The position numbers and the translations under genes are program-made. From the NCBI RefSeq assembly GCF_049341845.1, contig NZ_JBMPIT010000002.1, forward strand, positions 248,001-312,000: a DNA stretch of 64,000 nt, read 5' to 3'. Origin of the DNA: Curtobacterium guangdongense (GTDB taxonomy: Bacteria > Actinomycetota > Actinomycetes > Actinomycetales > Microbacteriaceae). Below, piece by piece: positions 54,271-63,677 of this stretch. The notes below the pieces were generated by a model. The model was not told the origin of the DNA. It did not search any database and saw only the letters and a program-made list of their open reading frames with translations. Numbering within the stretch: the first letter of the stretch is position 1; every line of letters starts with the position of its first letter.

Positions 54271-55817
54271 CAGACCACGCCTTCCTCTGCTGCCGACTGC
54301 TGACTGAAGTCGAGGTCGGGGATCCGGTCGATGAGCGGCGCACCCCACTGCTGCTCGAGCAGGCGCTCGAGTGCCGCGCCGTAGCGGTACAGCCGGGCGT
54401 CCTCGCGCTGCGGGGCCATCAGCTGCACGCCGGTCGGCAGGCCGTCTTCTGGAGCCAGACCGTTCGGGATGCTCATGCCGGGGACGCCGGCCAGGTTCGC
54501 CGGGATCGTGGTGAGGTCGTTGAGGTACATCGACAGCGGGTCGTCGAGGCGCTCACCCAGCGGGAACGCGGTCGTGGGCGCCGACGGGCTGACGAGCAGG
54601 TCGACCTGCTCGAACGCCTTGTCGAAGTCGCGCTGCACCAGGGTGCGGACCTTCTGCGCGCTGCCGTAGTAGGCGTCGTAGTACCCGGCGCTCAGCGCGT
54701 AGGTGCCCAGGATGATGCGGCGCTTGACCTCTGGCCCGAATCCGGCTTCACGCGTGGCGGCCATCACGTCCTCGACGGTGGCCCCGCCCTCTGGCGTGAC
54801 CCGCAGGCCGAACCGCACCGAGTCGAACTTCGCGAGGTTCGACGACGCTTCCGCCGGCAGGATCAGGTAGTAGGCGCTGATGGCGTACGCGAAGCTCGGT
54901 GCGTCGATCTCGACGACGACCGCACCGGCGGCTTCGAGGATCGCGACGGTCTCCTGGAAGCGCTGCGTGACGCCGGCCTGGAAGCCCTCGCCCCCGGCCA
55001 GCTCCTTCACGACGCCCACGCGGAGGCCCGTGAGCGTGTCCGCCTGCAGCCCGTCACGGGCGGCGGCCGCGAACGACGGCCACTCGTCACGGATCGACGT
55101 GGAGTCACGCGGGTCGTGCCCGCCGATGACGTCGTGCACGAGCGCGGCGTCGAGGACGGTGCGGGCGACGGGGCCGACCTGGTCGAGGCTGGACGCGAGG
55201 GCGATCGAGCCGTACCGGCTGACGCCACCGTAGGTGGGCTTCACGCCGACGGTGCCGGTGACGGCACCCGGCTGGCGGATCGAGCCACCGGTGTCCGAAC
55301 CGAGCGCGAGGGGCGCTTCGTGGGCGGCGACCGCAGCGGCCGAGCCGCCACCGGACCCGCCGGGGATGCGGTCGAGGTCCCACGGGTTGCGCGTCGGGCC
55401 GTACGCCGAGAACTCGGTCGTCGAGCCCATCGCGAACTCGTCCATGTTGGTCTTGCCGAGGGGCACCAGGCCGGCGCGACGGAGCTTCGCGACCGGGGTG
55501 GCGTCGTAGGGCGGTACCCAGCCTTCGAGGATCTTCGAACCGGAGGTGGACGGCATGTCGAGGGTGCAGAGCACGTCCTTGATGGCCACCGGCACACCCG
55601 CAAGGGCGCCGAGGTCGTCGCCGGCCGCGCGGCGCGAGTCGATGGACTTCGCGACGCCGAGGGCGTTCTCGTTGACGTGCAGGAACGCGTGCACGTCCCC
55701 GTCGACGGCGGCGATGCGGTCGAGGTGCGCCTGGGTCGCCTCGACGCTCGAGACGTCGCGCGACACGAGGGCGTCCGCCAGCGCTGCCGCGCTGAGGCGG
55801 GTGATGTCGTCGGTCAC
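54270..55817 (-). CDS. gatA: Asp-tRNA(Asn)/Glu-tRNA(Gln) amidotransferase subunit A
   Basis: A 515-residue amidase-signature enzyme that releases ammonia from glutamine for GatB. The Lys of the Ser-cisSer-Lys triad is in VAIKDVLC, and the serine pair lies in GGSGGGSAAAVAAHEAPLAL and GSDTGGSIRQPGA. GTG 55817 overlaps the gatC stop (GTGA). Middle gene of gatCAB. The presence of gatCAB implies that Gln-tRNA is made by the indirect route, as in most actinobacteria. Confidence 0.96.
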   Translation of the reverse strand: MTDDITRLSAAALADALVSRDVSSVEATQAHLDRIAAVDGDVHAFLHVNENALGVAKSIDSRRAAGDDLGALAGVPVAIKDVLCTLDMPSTSGSKILEGWVPPYDATPVAKLRRAGLVPLGKTNMDEFAMGSTTEFSAYGPTRNPWDLDRIPGGSGGGSAAAVAAHEAPLALGSDTGGSIRQPGAVTGTVGVKPTYGGVSRYGSIALASSLDQVGPVARTVLDAALVHDVIGGHDPRDSTSIRDEWPSFAAAARDGLQADTLTGLRVGVVKELAGGEGFQAGVTQRFQETVAILEAAGAVVVEIDAPSFAYAISAYYLILPAEASSNLAKFDSVRFGLRVTPEGGATVEDVMAATREAGFGPEVKRRIILGTYALSAGYYDAYYGSAQKVRTLVQRDFDKAFEQVDLLVSPSAPTTAFPLGERLDDPLSMYLNDLTTIPANLAGVPGMSIPNGLAPEDGLPTGVQLMAPQREDARLYRYGAALERLLEQQWGAPLIDRIPDLDFSQQSAAEEGVV

Positions 55818-56113
55818 TGCTCTTCTCCCAGGATCGCCGTCACGCGGAACCGTTCGCCGTCGGTGTCGGGGGCTCCGGAGAGCGCCTGCTGCTGGGTGAG
55901 CGTCTCGCCGACCACGTCGGGCCGGAGGACGTTCGGCAGCGTGACCGGGTGGCTCGTCGCGGGGACGTCCGGCGTGGCGACCTCGGTCACCTTCGCGACG
56001 CTGTCGACGATGTGCGACAGCTCCCCGGTCAGCTTCTCGATCTCGTCGGGCGTGAGTGCGATACGTGCGAGGTTCGCCAGGTGGGCGACCTGCTCGCTCG
56101 TGATGTCAGGCAT
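55814..56113 (-). CDS. gatC: Asp-tRNA(Asn)/Glu-tRNA(Gln) amidotransferase subunit C
   Basis: A 99-residue GatC, the small helical subunit that stabilises GatA and GatB. Seen: ITSEQVAHLANLARIALTPD, the family start, and the C-terminal PNVLRPDVVGETLTQQQAL region that wraps GatA. ATG 56113. First gene of gatCAB; the penicillin-binding protein ends 45 bases upstream in the same direction. Confidence 0.95.
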   Translation of the reverse strand: MPDITSEQVAHLANLARIALTPDEIEKLTGELSHIVDSVAKVTEVATPDVPATSHPVTLPNVLRPDVVGETLTQQQALSGAPDTDGERFRVTAILGEEQ

Positions 56114-56158
56114 GGTGCTCCGTCGATCGGTTCGTGGAATGCGAACCAGTCTATTGGG

Positions 56159-58420
56159 TCAGTTCCCCGGTGCCGGCTGGCCCTGCTGCGGCGACTGTTG
56201 GCCGGTCTGCTGTTGGCCGGGCTGCTGCTGGCCCTGCTGGGTCCCCGTGTCGCCACCGCTCTGCTGCGATGACTGGCTCGCCGGCGGAGCCACGGAACCG
56301 ATCATCGACTGGCTCGGAGCCGGGAGCGCATCGCCGCCGACGTGGGCGTCGAGGTACTGCATCAACGACTTCCCGATCCCGAACTTCGCGCTGTACCCGG
56401 TCGTCCCCTGCAGGAACGCCCGGTTCGCGAGCGGGACGTTGCCCTGTACGTTGCCGACCCAGGTCGCGTTGGTGTACTTCGTGCTCGAGGCGACCAGCCA
56501 GTTCTGCACGTCACCGTCCGTCGTGCCGGTCTTGGCGAACTTCGGCGTGCTGTCACCGGGGTTCGCGCTGGCCGCCGTCCCGTTGCCGCTCAGGACGCCC
56601 TTCAGTGCGTAGTCGACGGTGCCGGCGATCTCCTTCGAGACGCCCTGCGTGCAGCTCGTCGGCGTCGGCGTGATCTTCGTGCCCGTCGCGGTCGTCACGG
56701 AGTCGATCGCGGTCGGCGTGCAGACGACGCCGCCGTTCGCGAAGCCCGCGTACGCCTCGGCGAGGTCGATCGGCGACAGGTTGTTGACCCCGAGGATCAT
56801 CGAGGGCACCGAGCTGAGCTTCCCGCCGTCCGCCGTGTGGATGCCCATCGACTCGGCCAGGTTCGCGATCTTGCAGAGGTCGAGCTGCTTGCCCATCGCG
56901 GCGAACGCCGTGTTGATCGACTCGGCGGTGGCGCTCAGCACGCTCATCGACGCCGGGACGTTCTCGGCGTTGGCGACGTTCCACGTCCCGCCGATGCCCT
57001 CGCACGAGTTCGTGAACTCGGAGGCGTTGAAGTGGTGCTCGCTGGTGTTGACGCTCTCGTTCAGGGTGTGTCCCTGCGCGAGCCACTCGGCGAGCGTGAA
57101 CACCTTGAACGTCGATCCGGTCTGGAATCCGCCGGAGTTGCCGTACGCCTGGTCGGCGCTGTAGTTGACCGCGGTCTGTCCGGGCGTCCCGGAGTCCGAC
57201 TGCGTGTACGCGGTGTTCTGCACCATCGACATGATGCGGCCAGTGCCCGGCTCGACCGTGACGTTCGACCCGCCGACGTCGAAGCCGGTCATGGTCGCGG
57301 GGACGTAGGTCGACAGCGCGTTCTGCGCCTGCGCCTGCAGGTCGAGGTCGAGGGAGGTGTGGATCTGCAGGCCCTTGGTGTCGAGGGTGGCGATCCGGTC
57401 GGCTGCGGTCTTGCCGAACGCGGGGTCCTGCAGCACCTGGTCGCGCACGTAGTCGCAGAAGTACCCGGCGTCGTAGTTCGTGGCCGCGGACGAGCAGCCG
57501 TTCGCCGTCGCGGTGATCTTCGGCTGGACGGGCGTCGCGATCGCCGCCTGCTCGTCGGCCTTCGAGATCGAGTGGTGCGCGTACATCCGCCGGAGCACGT
57601 AGTCGCGGCGCTCCTTGGTGGCCTTGTACCCGTTCGCGGACCCGTTCGCCGTCGAGTCCGGCTGGTCGATGCGCAGGTTCGACGGGTTGTTCAGGATCGC
57701 GACCAGGGTGGCGGACTGCACGAGGGACAGGTCCTTCGCGGAGACGCCGAAGTAGTACTGGGCCCCGGCCTCTGCGCCGTACACCCGGCCGCCGAGGCCG
57801 ACGATGTTGAGGTACCCGGTGAGGATGTCCTGCTTCGAGTACTTCTTGTTCACGGCGATCGCGTACCGCATCTCCTGCAGCTTTCGCTGCGGCGTGACAC
57901 CGGCGGCGTCCTCGTAGCACGCGTCGATCTTCTTCTGCGTGTCCGCGGCGTCCTTGCCGGTGAGCTGCTCGCACTGCTGCACGAGCACGTTCTTGACGTA
58001 CTGCTGCGTGATGCTCGATCCGCCCTGCACGTCCCCGCCGACGACGGTCGCGGCGACGCCGCGCACGGTCCCGAGGACGTCGATGCCGCCCTCCTCGTAG
58101 AACCGCGGGTCCTCGGTGTCGATCGCGGCCTGCTTGAGGGTCTTCGCGATCGCGTCGGCCTTGACGATCGTGCGGTTCTCGGCGTAGAACGACGCGATCT
58201 TGACGTCCTGGCCGCCCTGCTTCGCGTACACGGACGACACCTGCTGGGGCGTCTGCACGTCGAGGTAGCTCGGCAGGTCCTCGAAGAACGCGGCAGCGCC
58301 GGAGGCGCCTTCCCCGGCCACGGCGACGGCCGGCGTGACGGCGACCGCGACGAGCATGCCCGCGAGTGCGGACATCACGACGAACATCAGGAGGGCTCCC
58401 GGCCACCGCATCACACGCAT
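56159..58420 (-). CDS. Bifunctional class A penicillin-binding protein
   Basis: A 753-residue membrane-anchored peptidoglycan synthase. An N-terminal signal anchor (about residues 8-36) is followed by a GT51 transglycosylase domain (EDPRFYEEGGIDVLGTVRGV; GGSSITQQYVKN; Glu of EDPRF catalytic) and a transpeptidase with GSTFK (Ser at about 434), SIN (about 498) and KTGT (about 628). The Gln/Pro-rich tail is low-complexity and extracellular. ATG 58420 was preferred because TACCGT ends 7 bases before it; GTG 58429 is the longer alternative. Confidence 0.93.
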   Translation of the reverse strand: MRVMRWPGALLMFVVMSALAGMLVAVAVTPAVAVAGEGASGAAAFFEDLPSYLDVQTPQQVSSVYAKQGGQDVKIASFYAENRTIVKADAIAKTLKQAAIDTEDPRFYEEGGIDVLGTVRGVAATVVGGDVQGGSSITQQYVKNVLVQQCEQLTGKDAADTQKKIDACYEDAAGVTPQRKLQEMRYAIAVNKKYSKQDILTGYLNIVGLGGRVYGAEAGAQYYFGVSAKDLSLVQSATLVAILNNPSNLRIDQPDSTANGSANGYKATKERRDYVLRRMYAHHSISKADEQAAIATPVQPKITATANGCSSAATNYDAGYFCDYVRDQVLQDPAFGKTAADRIATLDTKGLQIHTSLDLDLQAQAQNALSTYVPATMTGFDVGGSNVTVEPGTGRIMSMVQNTAYTQSDSGTPGQTAVNYSADQAYGNSGGFQTGSTFKVFTLAEWLAQGHTLNESVNTSEHHFNASEFTNSCEGIGGTWNVANAENVPASMSVLSATAESINTAFAAMGKQLDLCKIANLAESMGIHTADGGKLSSVPSMILGVNNLSPIDLAEAYAGFANGGVVCTPTAIDSVTTATGTKITPTPTSCTQGVSKEIAGTVDYALKGVLSGNGTAASANPGDSTPKFAKTGTTDGDVQNWLVASSTKYTNATWVGNVQGNVPLANRAFLQGTTGYSAKFGIGKSLMQYLDAHVGGDALPAPSQSMIGSVAPPASQSSQQSGGDTGTQQGQQQPGQQQTGQQSPQQGQPAPGN

Positions 58421-58607
58421 GCACTGCACGGTAGGGACCCGCCCTGGGGCGAGACTGCTCCGATCCCCGCAGAAGCTGCACCGGTACTCAGGTTGTCCAC
58501 CAGGTGCGGCCAGGATCGGTCCGGCGGCTCGGATCGAGTCCGCCCCGCACGTCCGGTCACGATCAGGTCACGTCCACCACCGTCGGCGGCATCACCGTCC
58601 GCTCGCG

Positions 58608-59999
58608 TCAGTCGCGGGGCTGCAGGTCCTGCGGTCGGACGAGGAACATGTCCGGCGACGCCTGCACGTTGCCCTCCCCGCGGCCGTTGCCGCGCTGCAC
58701 CTGGTCGCGCACCAGGTCGCCGCGTCCCACGGCGATGAGCGCGACGTCGTGCAACGACGCCGTCCCGGGCTTCAGGTAGTCGTTGTGCCCGACCGGTCGC
58801 CGGAACACGTCGTCCGCGTCCGCCGGGTCGATCCCGCCGGCGAGGTCGAGCACGGTCGAGCCGAAGTCGGCGGCGCCGGGGTCGGTGCCGAAGTAGCCGG
58901 ACCCGGCGATGGGATCCCAGTGCGCTCCCCCGACGAACACCTCGCCCGCGGCGACCGCCAGTTCCGAGGCGCTCGTGACGTCGCTCCCCGGGGACCCCAG
59001 CACCGTCAGGCTGTCGGCGTGCATCCGGCCGGACGACAGTGCCATCAGCGCGGTCGTCGAGCCGTAGGAGTGGGCGACGATGCCGAGCCGTGGTTCTGCG
59101 CCGTCGCGGATCTGGCGGATGCCGTCGACGGTCCGCTCGAGTCGCCCGGCGCCGGTCTTCGCGAGGTCCAGGGACAGGATGTTCGACAGGTCCGGCGTGC
59201 GGTACCCCATCCACGCAACGACCGCGATCCCGGTCCCCGGCGCCGGTGCCGCGACCGGCGACAGCGTCGCCTGCTCGTCGTACAGGTCCCCGGCGGTCGC
59301 GGTGAAGTCGGCCATCTGTCCGGTGACGGTGAAGAACATCCCCGGGACCACCACGGTGACGTCCGCAGCGGTGGCGAGGTCGCCGAGCGCGATGGCCGCG
59401 CGTCCGGAACCCCGCGTGTCGAGCGTGATGAGGGACTTGCGGGGTCCGTCGGCGTCGCGGACCAGGGACTCGCGGACCTGCCCGAGCATCGCCGCTTCGC
59501 CCGCCGGGGTGCCGCGATCCGCGCTCTCCGCCGCGAGCACCGCGCGGTTCGCCCGGTCACGGACGGCGTACGGCACCCCGTCGAGGTTGCCGACGACGAC
59601 GGGTGCACCCTGCTCGAGCCGCACCTGCTCGGTGGCGTCGAGGCCGGACCACCACGTGGTGACCTCGGCGGCCGTCGGCGGGGCGTCCATCGCGGTCGCC
59701 GCCACCCGGTCGTCACGATCGGCTGTCGCGAGCACGGCCGGAGACGCCGCGGCGAGGTCGTGGAGGAACGCGCGACCGCGGTCCGAGCGCAGGTCGTCGA
59801 TCCCGATCTGTCCCCCGGTCATGACCGGTGCGACGGTCTGCGCGGTGCCGTGGTCGACGGCGGCGGCCTGGACGACGAGCGCGCCCTGGGACGCGGGCGC
59901 GACGGGCGACTCGACCACTCCGAGGGAGTGCATCGAGGCTGTGAGCAGTGCGGCGGCGAGGAGCAGCAATACCGGTCTCCCCCGGGAAGGCCATACCAT
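58608..59999 (-). CDS. Secreted alpha/beta hydrolase (DUF1023 type)
   Basis: A 463-residue protein with an N-terminal signal peptide (PVLLLLAAALLTASMHS), a helical region and a C-terminal alpha/beta hydrolase domain of the DUF1023 family (PF06259). The nucleophile elbow is HSYGSTTAL; VVPGMFFTVTGQM precedes it and GGAHWDP may hold the acid residue. Substrate unknown, probably an extracellular ester or lipid. ATG 59999 gives the signal peptide. A TACACT hexamer on the minus strand (about 60033-60038) may be the -10. Confidence 0.85.
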   Translation of the reverse strand: MVWPSRGRPVLLLLAAALLTASMHSLGVVESPVAPASQGALVVQAAAVDHGTAQTVAPVMTGGQIGIDDLRSDRGRAFLHDLAAASPAVLATADRDDRVAATAMDAPPTAAEVTTWWSGLDATEQVRLEQGAPVVVGNLDGVPYAVRDRANRAVLAAESADRGTPAGEAAMLGQVRESLVRDADGPRKSLITLDTRGSGRAAIALGDLATAADVTVVVPGMFFTVTGQMADFTATAGDLYDEQATLSPVAAPAPGTGIAVVAWMGYRTPDLSNILSLDLAKTGAGRLERTVDGIRQIRDGAEPRLGIVAHSYGSTTALMALSSGRMHADSLTVLGSPGSDVTSASELAVAAGEVFVGGAHWDPIAGSGYFGTDPGAADFGSTVLDLAGGIDPADADDVFRRPVGHNDYLKPGTASLHDVALIAVGRGDLVRDQVQRGNGRGEGNVQASPDMFLVRPQDLQPRD

Positions 60000-60154
60000 C
60001 GTCCCCCTGCAGACGACAGGTGATGCTCTGTCGAGTGTAAGGAAAACGACCCCGAACCGGTCGTGTCCGATGCAACTTGACCCCAGAACTGGGTTCAGGC
60101 GGACGGCGCGGCGTGGCGTGCGGACGGCCCCCGGACGTGCTGGCGTGCCGCCGG

Positions 60155-62485
60155 TCAGTCCTCCGCTGCGGGCTCCTGCGGTTCGGGGAGCGCCGCAGGA
60201 CCCTCGGTCACGAGGAGCTTGAACTGCTCGGCGTCGATGATCCGCACGCCGAGCTGTTCGGCCTTGGTCAGCTTCGACCCGGCGCCGGGTCCGGCCGCGA
60301 CGAAGTCCGTCTTCTTGCTCACGCTCGACGCCGCCTTGCCGCCCGCGGCGATGATCGCCTCCTGCGCACCTTCTCGGCTGTACCCCTCCAGCGAGCCGGT
60401 CGCGACCACCGTCAGCCCGCTCAGCACCCCGTCCTCGGCGTCGGCGGCACCCGGCCCGGGGTGCCCTGGCGTGGTGAACTGCACGCCGGCGGCGGTCCAC
60501 CGGTCGATGACGTCACGGTGCCAGTCGACCTCGAACCAGGCGAGCAGCGCGTCGGCGATGATCCCGCCGACGCCGTCCACCGCTGCGAGTTCCTCGCGGG
60601 AGGCGTTCCGGATGGCGTCGAGCGACCCGAAGTGGTTCGCCAGGGCCCGGGCGGCGACCGGGCCGACGTGCCGGATGCTCAGGCCGACCATGATCCGCCA
60701 GAGCGGCTTGGTCTTGGCGGCGTCGATGTTCGCGAGCATCTCGAACGCGTTCTTCGACGGGTACCGGCTGGGCTCACCGGTGTAGTCCGCGCCGCGGGCA
60801 TCCGGGTCGAACGGCGGGTCGGTCTTCTTGCGGGCACGGCTGAACGGCGTCACACGCTTCGGGGTGCCGTCATCGTCCGTCTTCTCCATGCCGGTCTCGG
60901 CGTCGCGGACGATCACCTCGATCGGGACGATGTCCTCCATCGTCAGGTCGAACAGGCCGGCCTCGGTCTCGAGGGGCGGCGTCTCCGGGACCAGCGGCTG
61001 CGTCAGGGCTGCCGCGGCGACCTCGCCGAGGCCCTCGATGTCGAGTGAGCCACGGGACGCGATGTGCTCCACCCGCCCCCGCACCTGCGCTGGGCAGCTC
61101 TCGGCGTTCGGGCACCGGAGGTCGATGTCGCCTTCCTTCGCCGGGGCGAGCGTGGTGCCGCACTCCGGGCAGGCCGTCGGCATCACGAAGTCACGCTCGG
61201 AGCCGTCGCGGAGTTCCACGACCGGGCCGAGCACCTCGGGGATGACGTCACCGGCCTTGCGGAGGACGACGGTGTCGCCGATCAGGACGCCCTTCGCCTT
61301 GACCACCTGCTGGTTGTGCAGCGTGGCCTGCCGGACGACGGATCCGGCGACCTCGGCCGGGGCCATCACCGCGAAGGGCGTGGCACGGCCGGTGCGTCCG
61401 ACGCTGACGACCACGTCGAGGAGCTTCGTGTGCACTTCTTCCGGCGGGTACTTGTACGCGATGGCCCACCGCGGCGCGCGGGACGTCGACCCGAGTTCCT
61501 CGTGCAGGCCGAGGTCGTCGACCTTGATGACGATGCCGTCGATCTGGTGTTCCACCGAAGCCCGACGCTCGCCGTAGTCCTTGACGAACCCCAGGACCTC
61601 CTCGATGGAGTCGAACACCCGGTGGTGTGTCCCCGTCGGCAGCCCCCACGTGTGCAGCAGCTCGTACACCTCGGACTGGGAACGGACGTCGGTGTCACGC
61701 TCGAGCTCACGCACAGGCCACGCGCCGATGCCGTGCACGAGCATCCGGAGCCGTCGGAGTCGGTCCACCATGAGCTCACGCTTCGCGGGGGATTTGCCCT
61801 CTTCCTTCTGGCGGAGGGAACCGGCAGCGGCGTTGCGCGGGTTGGCGAAGACGCGCTCGCCCGCATCGCGCTGCTTGGCGTTCAGCTCGTCGAACTGCTC
61901 CACCGGGAAGAATATCTCGCCACGGACCTCGACCAGGGGCGGGTGACCGGTGCCCGTCAGCCGATCCGGGATGGTGCCCATCGTGCGGACGTTGCCCGTG
62001 ACGTCTTCCCCGACGACGCCGTCGCCACGCGTCGCCGCGGTGACGAGCCGACCGTTCTCGTAGCGGAGGTTGATCGCGAGGCCGTCGATCTTCAGCTCGG
62101 TCAGGAACCGCACGCGCTCGGACCCGGCGTCACGCTGGACCTTGATCGCCCAGTCGGTGAGTTCTTCCGGGCTGAAGACGTTGTCGAGGCTCAGCATCCG
62201 CTCGGCGTGCTCGACCGGCGCGAACTGCGTCGTCTCCGCCTGGCCGCCGACGGTCTGCGTCGGGCTGTCCTCGGTGAGGAGCTCGGGGAAGCGCTGTTCG
62301 ATCGCGTCCAGCCGGTGCACCAGTGCGTCGTACTCGGCGTCGGAGGCGGTGGACCCGTTCTCCTCGTAGTAGCCGTGGCGGAGCTCGTTGATCGTCGAGC
62401 GCAGCCGGTCAACCTCTCGCCCCGCCTGGGCGGCGTCGAGCGCGGCAGGGTCGATGGTCTCGAACGTGGCGTCGGTCTCGCTCAT
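60155..62485 (-). CDS. ligA: NAD-dependent DNA ligase LigA
   Basis: A 776-residue ligase that seals nicks using NAD+. Domains in order: Ia (YHGYY-like ELRHGYYEENGS), adenylation with active-site Lys132 in ELKIDGLAI, OB fold, a Cys4 zinc finger (CPECG ... CPNAESCPAQ), a helix-hairpin-helix region and a C-terminal BRCT domain (VLSGLTVVATGSLEGYSREG). An insertion of about 50 residues follows the zinc finger (LVPETPPLETEAGLFDLTME onward), charged and longer than in enterobacterial LigA. ATG 62485 lies 7 bases after TAGAAC (leaderless type). Confidence 0.96.
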   Translation of the reverse strand: MSETDATFETIDPAALDAAQAGREVDRLRSTINELRHGYYEENGSTASDAEYDALVHRLDAIEQRFPELLTEDSPTQTVGGQAETTQFAPVEHAERMLSLDNVFSPEELTDWAIKVQRDAGSERVRFLTELKIDGLAINLRYENGRLVTAATRGDGVVGEDVTGNVRTMGTIPDRLTGTGHPPLVEVRGEIFFPVEQFDELNAKQRDAGERVFANPRNAAAGSLRQKEEGKSPAKRELMVDRLRRLRMLVHGIGAWPVRELERDTDVRSQSEVYELLHTWGLPTGTHHRVFDSIEEVLGFVKDYGERRASVEHQIDGIVIKVDDLGLHEELGSTSRAPRWAIAYKYPPEEVHTKLLDVVVSVGRTGRATPFAVMAPAEVAGSVVRQATLHNQQVVKAKGVLIGDTVVLRKAGDVIPEVLGPVVELRDGSERDFVMPTACPECGTTLAPAKEGDIDLRCPNAESCPAQVRGRVEHIASRGSLDIEGLGEVAAAALTQPLVPETPPLETEAGLFDLTMEDIVPIEVIVRDAETGMEKTDDDGTPKRVTPFSRARKKTDPPFDPDARGADYTGEPSRYPSKNAFEMLANIDAAKTKPLWRIMVGLSIRHVGPVAARALANHFGSLDAIRNASREELAAVDGVGGIIADALLAWFEVDWHRDVIDRWTAAGVQFTTPGHPGPGAADAEDGVLSGLTVVATGSLEGYSREGAQEAIIAAGGKAASSVSKKTDFVAAGPGAGSKLTKAEQLGVRIIDAEQFKLLVTEGPAALPEPQEPAAED

Positions 62486-62521
62486 ACCCACAGTTCTACC
62501 GTGGACCACCGACCCCCGGAG

Positions 62522-63634
62522 TCAGGCGTCGACGGGAACGGGGACGGCGCTGACCGTCTCGTCGATCGTGCACTGGCCGAGCACCCGGGTCCCGACGTAG
62601 ACCACGGCGGTCTGCCCCGGTGCGACACCGGAGAGCGGCTCGTCCACGTCGATGACCAGGACCCCGTCGGAGACCCGTGCGGTCGCGGGCACCGGGTCGG
62701 CGTGCGCGCGGATCTGCACGTCGCACGCGAACGGGACGGACGGGTCGGCGGGAGCCGTCCCCGCCCACGTGAAGCGGGAGCCCGACATCGAGGTGACGTC
62801 GAGCGCCTCCTTCGGCCCGACGACGACGGTGTTGTCCTTCGGACGGATCTCGAGCACGAACCGCGGCTTGCCGTCCGGCGCCGGACGCCCGAGCGCGAGC
62901 CCGCGCCGCTGCCCGACGGTGAACCCGGTCGCTCCGTCGTGTGCGCCGACGACCGTGCCGTCCCGCTCGACGACGTCGCCGGGAGCGGTCCCCACGCGGT
63001 CGGCGAGCCAGCCGCGCGTGTCGCCGTCCGGGATGAAGCAGATGTCGTACGAGTCGGGCTTCTGCGCGACCGTGAGTCCGCGTGCGGCGGCCTCGGCCCG
63101 GACCTCGTCCTTCGACGGGGTCGCACCGAGCGGGAACATCGCGTGCTGGAGCTGCTCGGCGGTGAGGACGCCGAGCACGTACGACTGGTCCTTCGCCCAC
63201 GCGGCCGAACGGTGCAGCTCACGCGCGCCGTCGGCACCCGTCACGATCGACGCGTAGTGGCCGGTGCACACGGCGTCGAACCCGAGGGCGAGCGCCTTCT
63301 CGAGGAGCGCCGCGAACTTGATCCGCTCGTTGCACCGCATGCAGGGGTTCGGCGTGCGACCGGCCTGGTACTCGGCCACGAAGTCGTCGACCACGTCCTC
63401 CTTGAACCGCGCCGAGAAGTCCCACACGTAGTACGGGATGCCGAGTGCGGAGGCGGCGCGCTGGGCGTCCATCGAGTCTTCGATGGTGCAGCAGCCGCGG
63501 CTGCCGGTCCGCAGGGTGCCCGGCATCCGGCTCAGCGCGAGGTGGACCCCGACGACGTCGTGCCCGGCGTCGACCGCCCTGGCCGCGGCCACCGCCGAGT
63601 CGACTCCACCACTCATCGCCGCCAGAACACGCAT
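62522..63634 (-). CDS. mnmA: tRNA 2-thiouridylase MnmA
   Basis: A 370-residue enzyme that thiolates U34 of tRNA(Lys/Glu/Gln). PP-loop SGGVDS is at residues 8-13, the nucleophile Cys98 in NPCMRCN and the second catalytic Cys199 in SYDICFIPDG; a C-terminal beta-barrel follows. ATG 63634 lies 6 bases after TACCCT with no ribosome site (leaderless type). It is 36 bases upstream of ligA in the same direction, and its promoter is back to back with that of the MFS gene. Confidence 0.96.
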   Translation of the reverse strand: MRVLAAMSGGVDSAVAAARAVDAGHDVVGVHLALSRMPGTLRTGSRGCCTIEDSMDAQRAASALGIPYYVWDFSARFKEDVVDDFVAEYQAGRTPNPCMRCNERIKFAALLEKALALGFDAVCTGHYASIVTGADGARELHRSAAWAKDQSYVLGVLTAEQLQHAMFPLGATPSKDEVRAEAAARGLTVAQKPDSYDICFIPDGDTRGWLADRVGTAPGDVVERDGTVVGAHDGATGFTVGQRRGLALGRPAPDGKPRFVLEIRPKDNTVVVGPKEALDVTSMSGSRFTWAGTAPADPSVPFACDVQIRAHADPVPATARVSDGVLVIDVDEPLSGVAPGQTAVVYVGTRVLGQCTIDETVSAVPVPVDA

Positions 63635-63677
63635 GCTCCAAGGGTAACTCCGCCCCGGGCGTAGCGTTGGTCCCGCG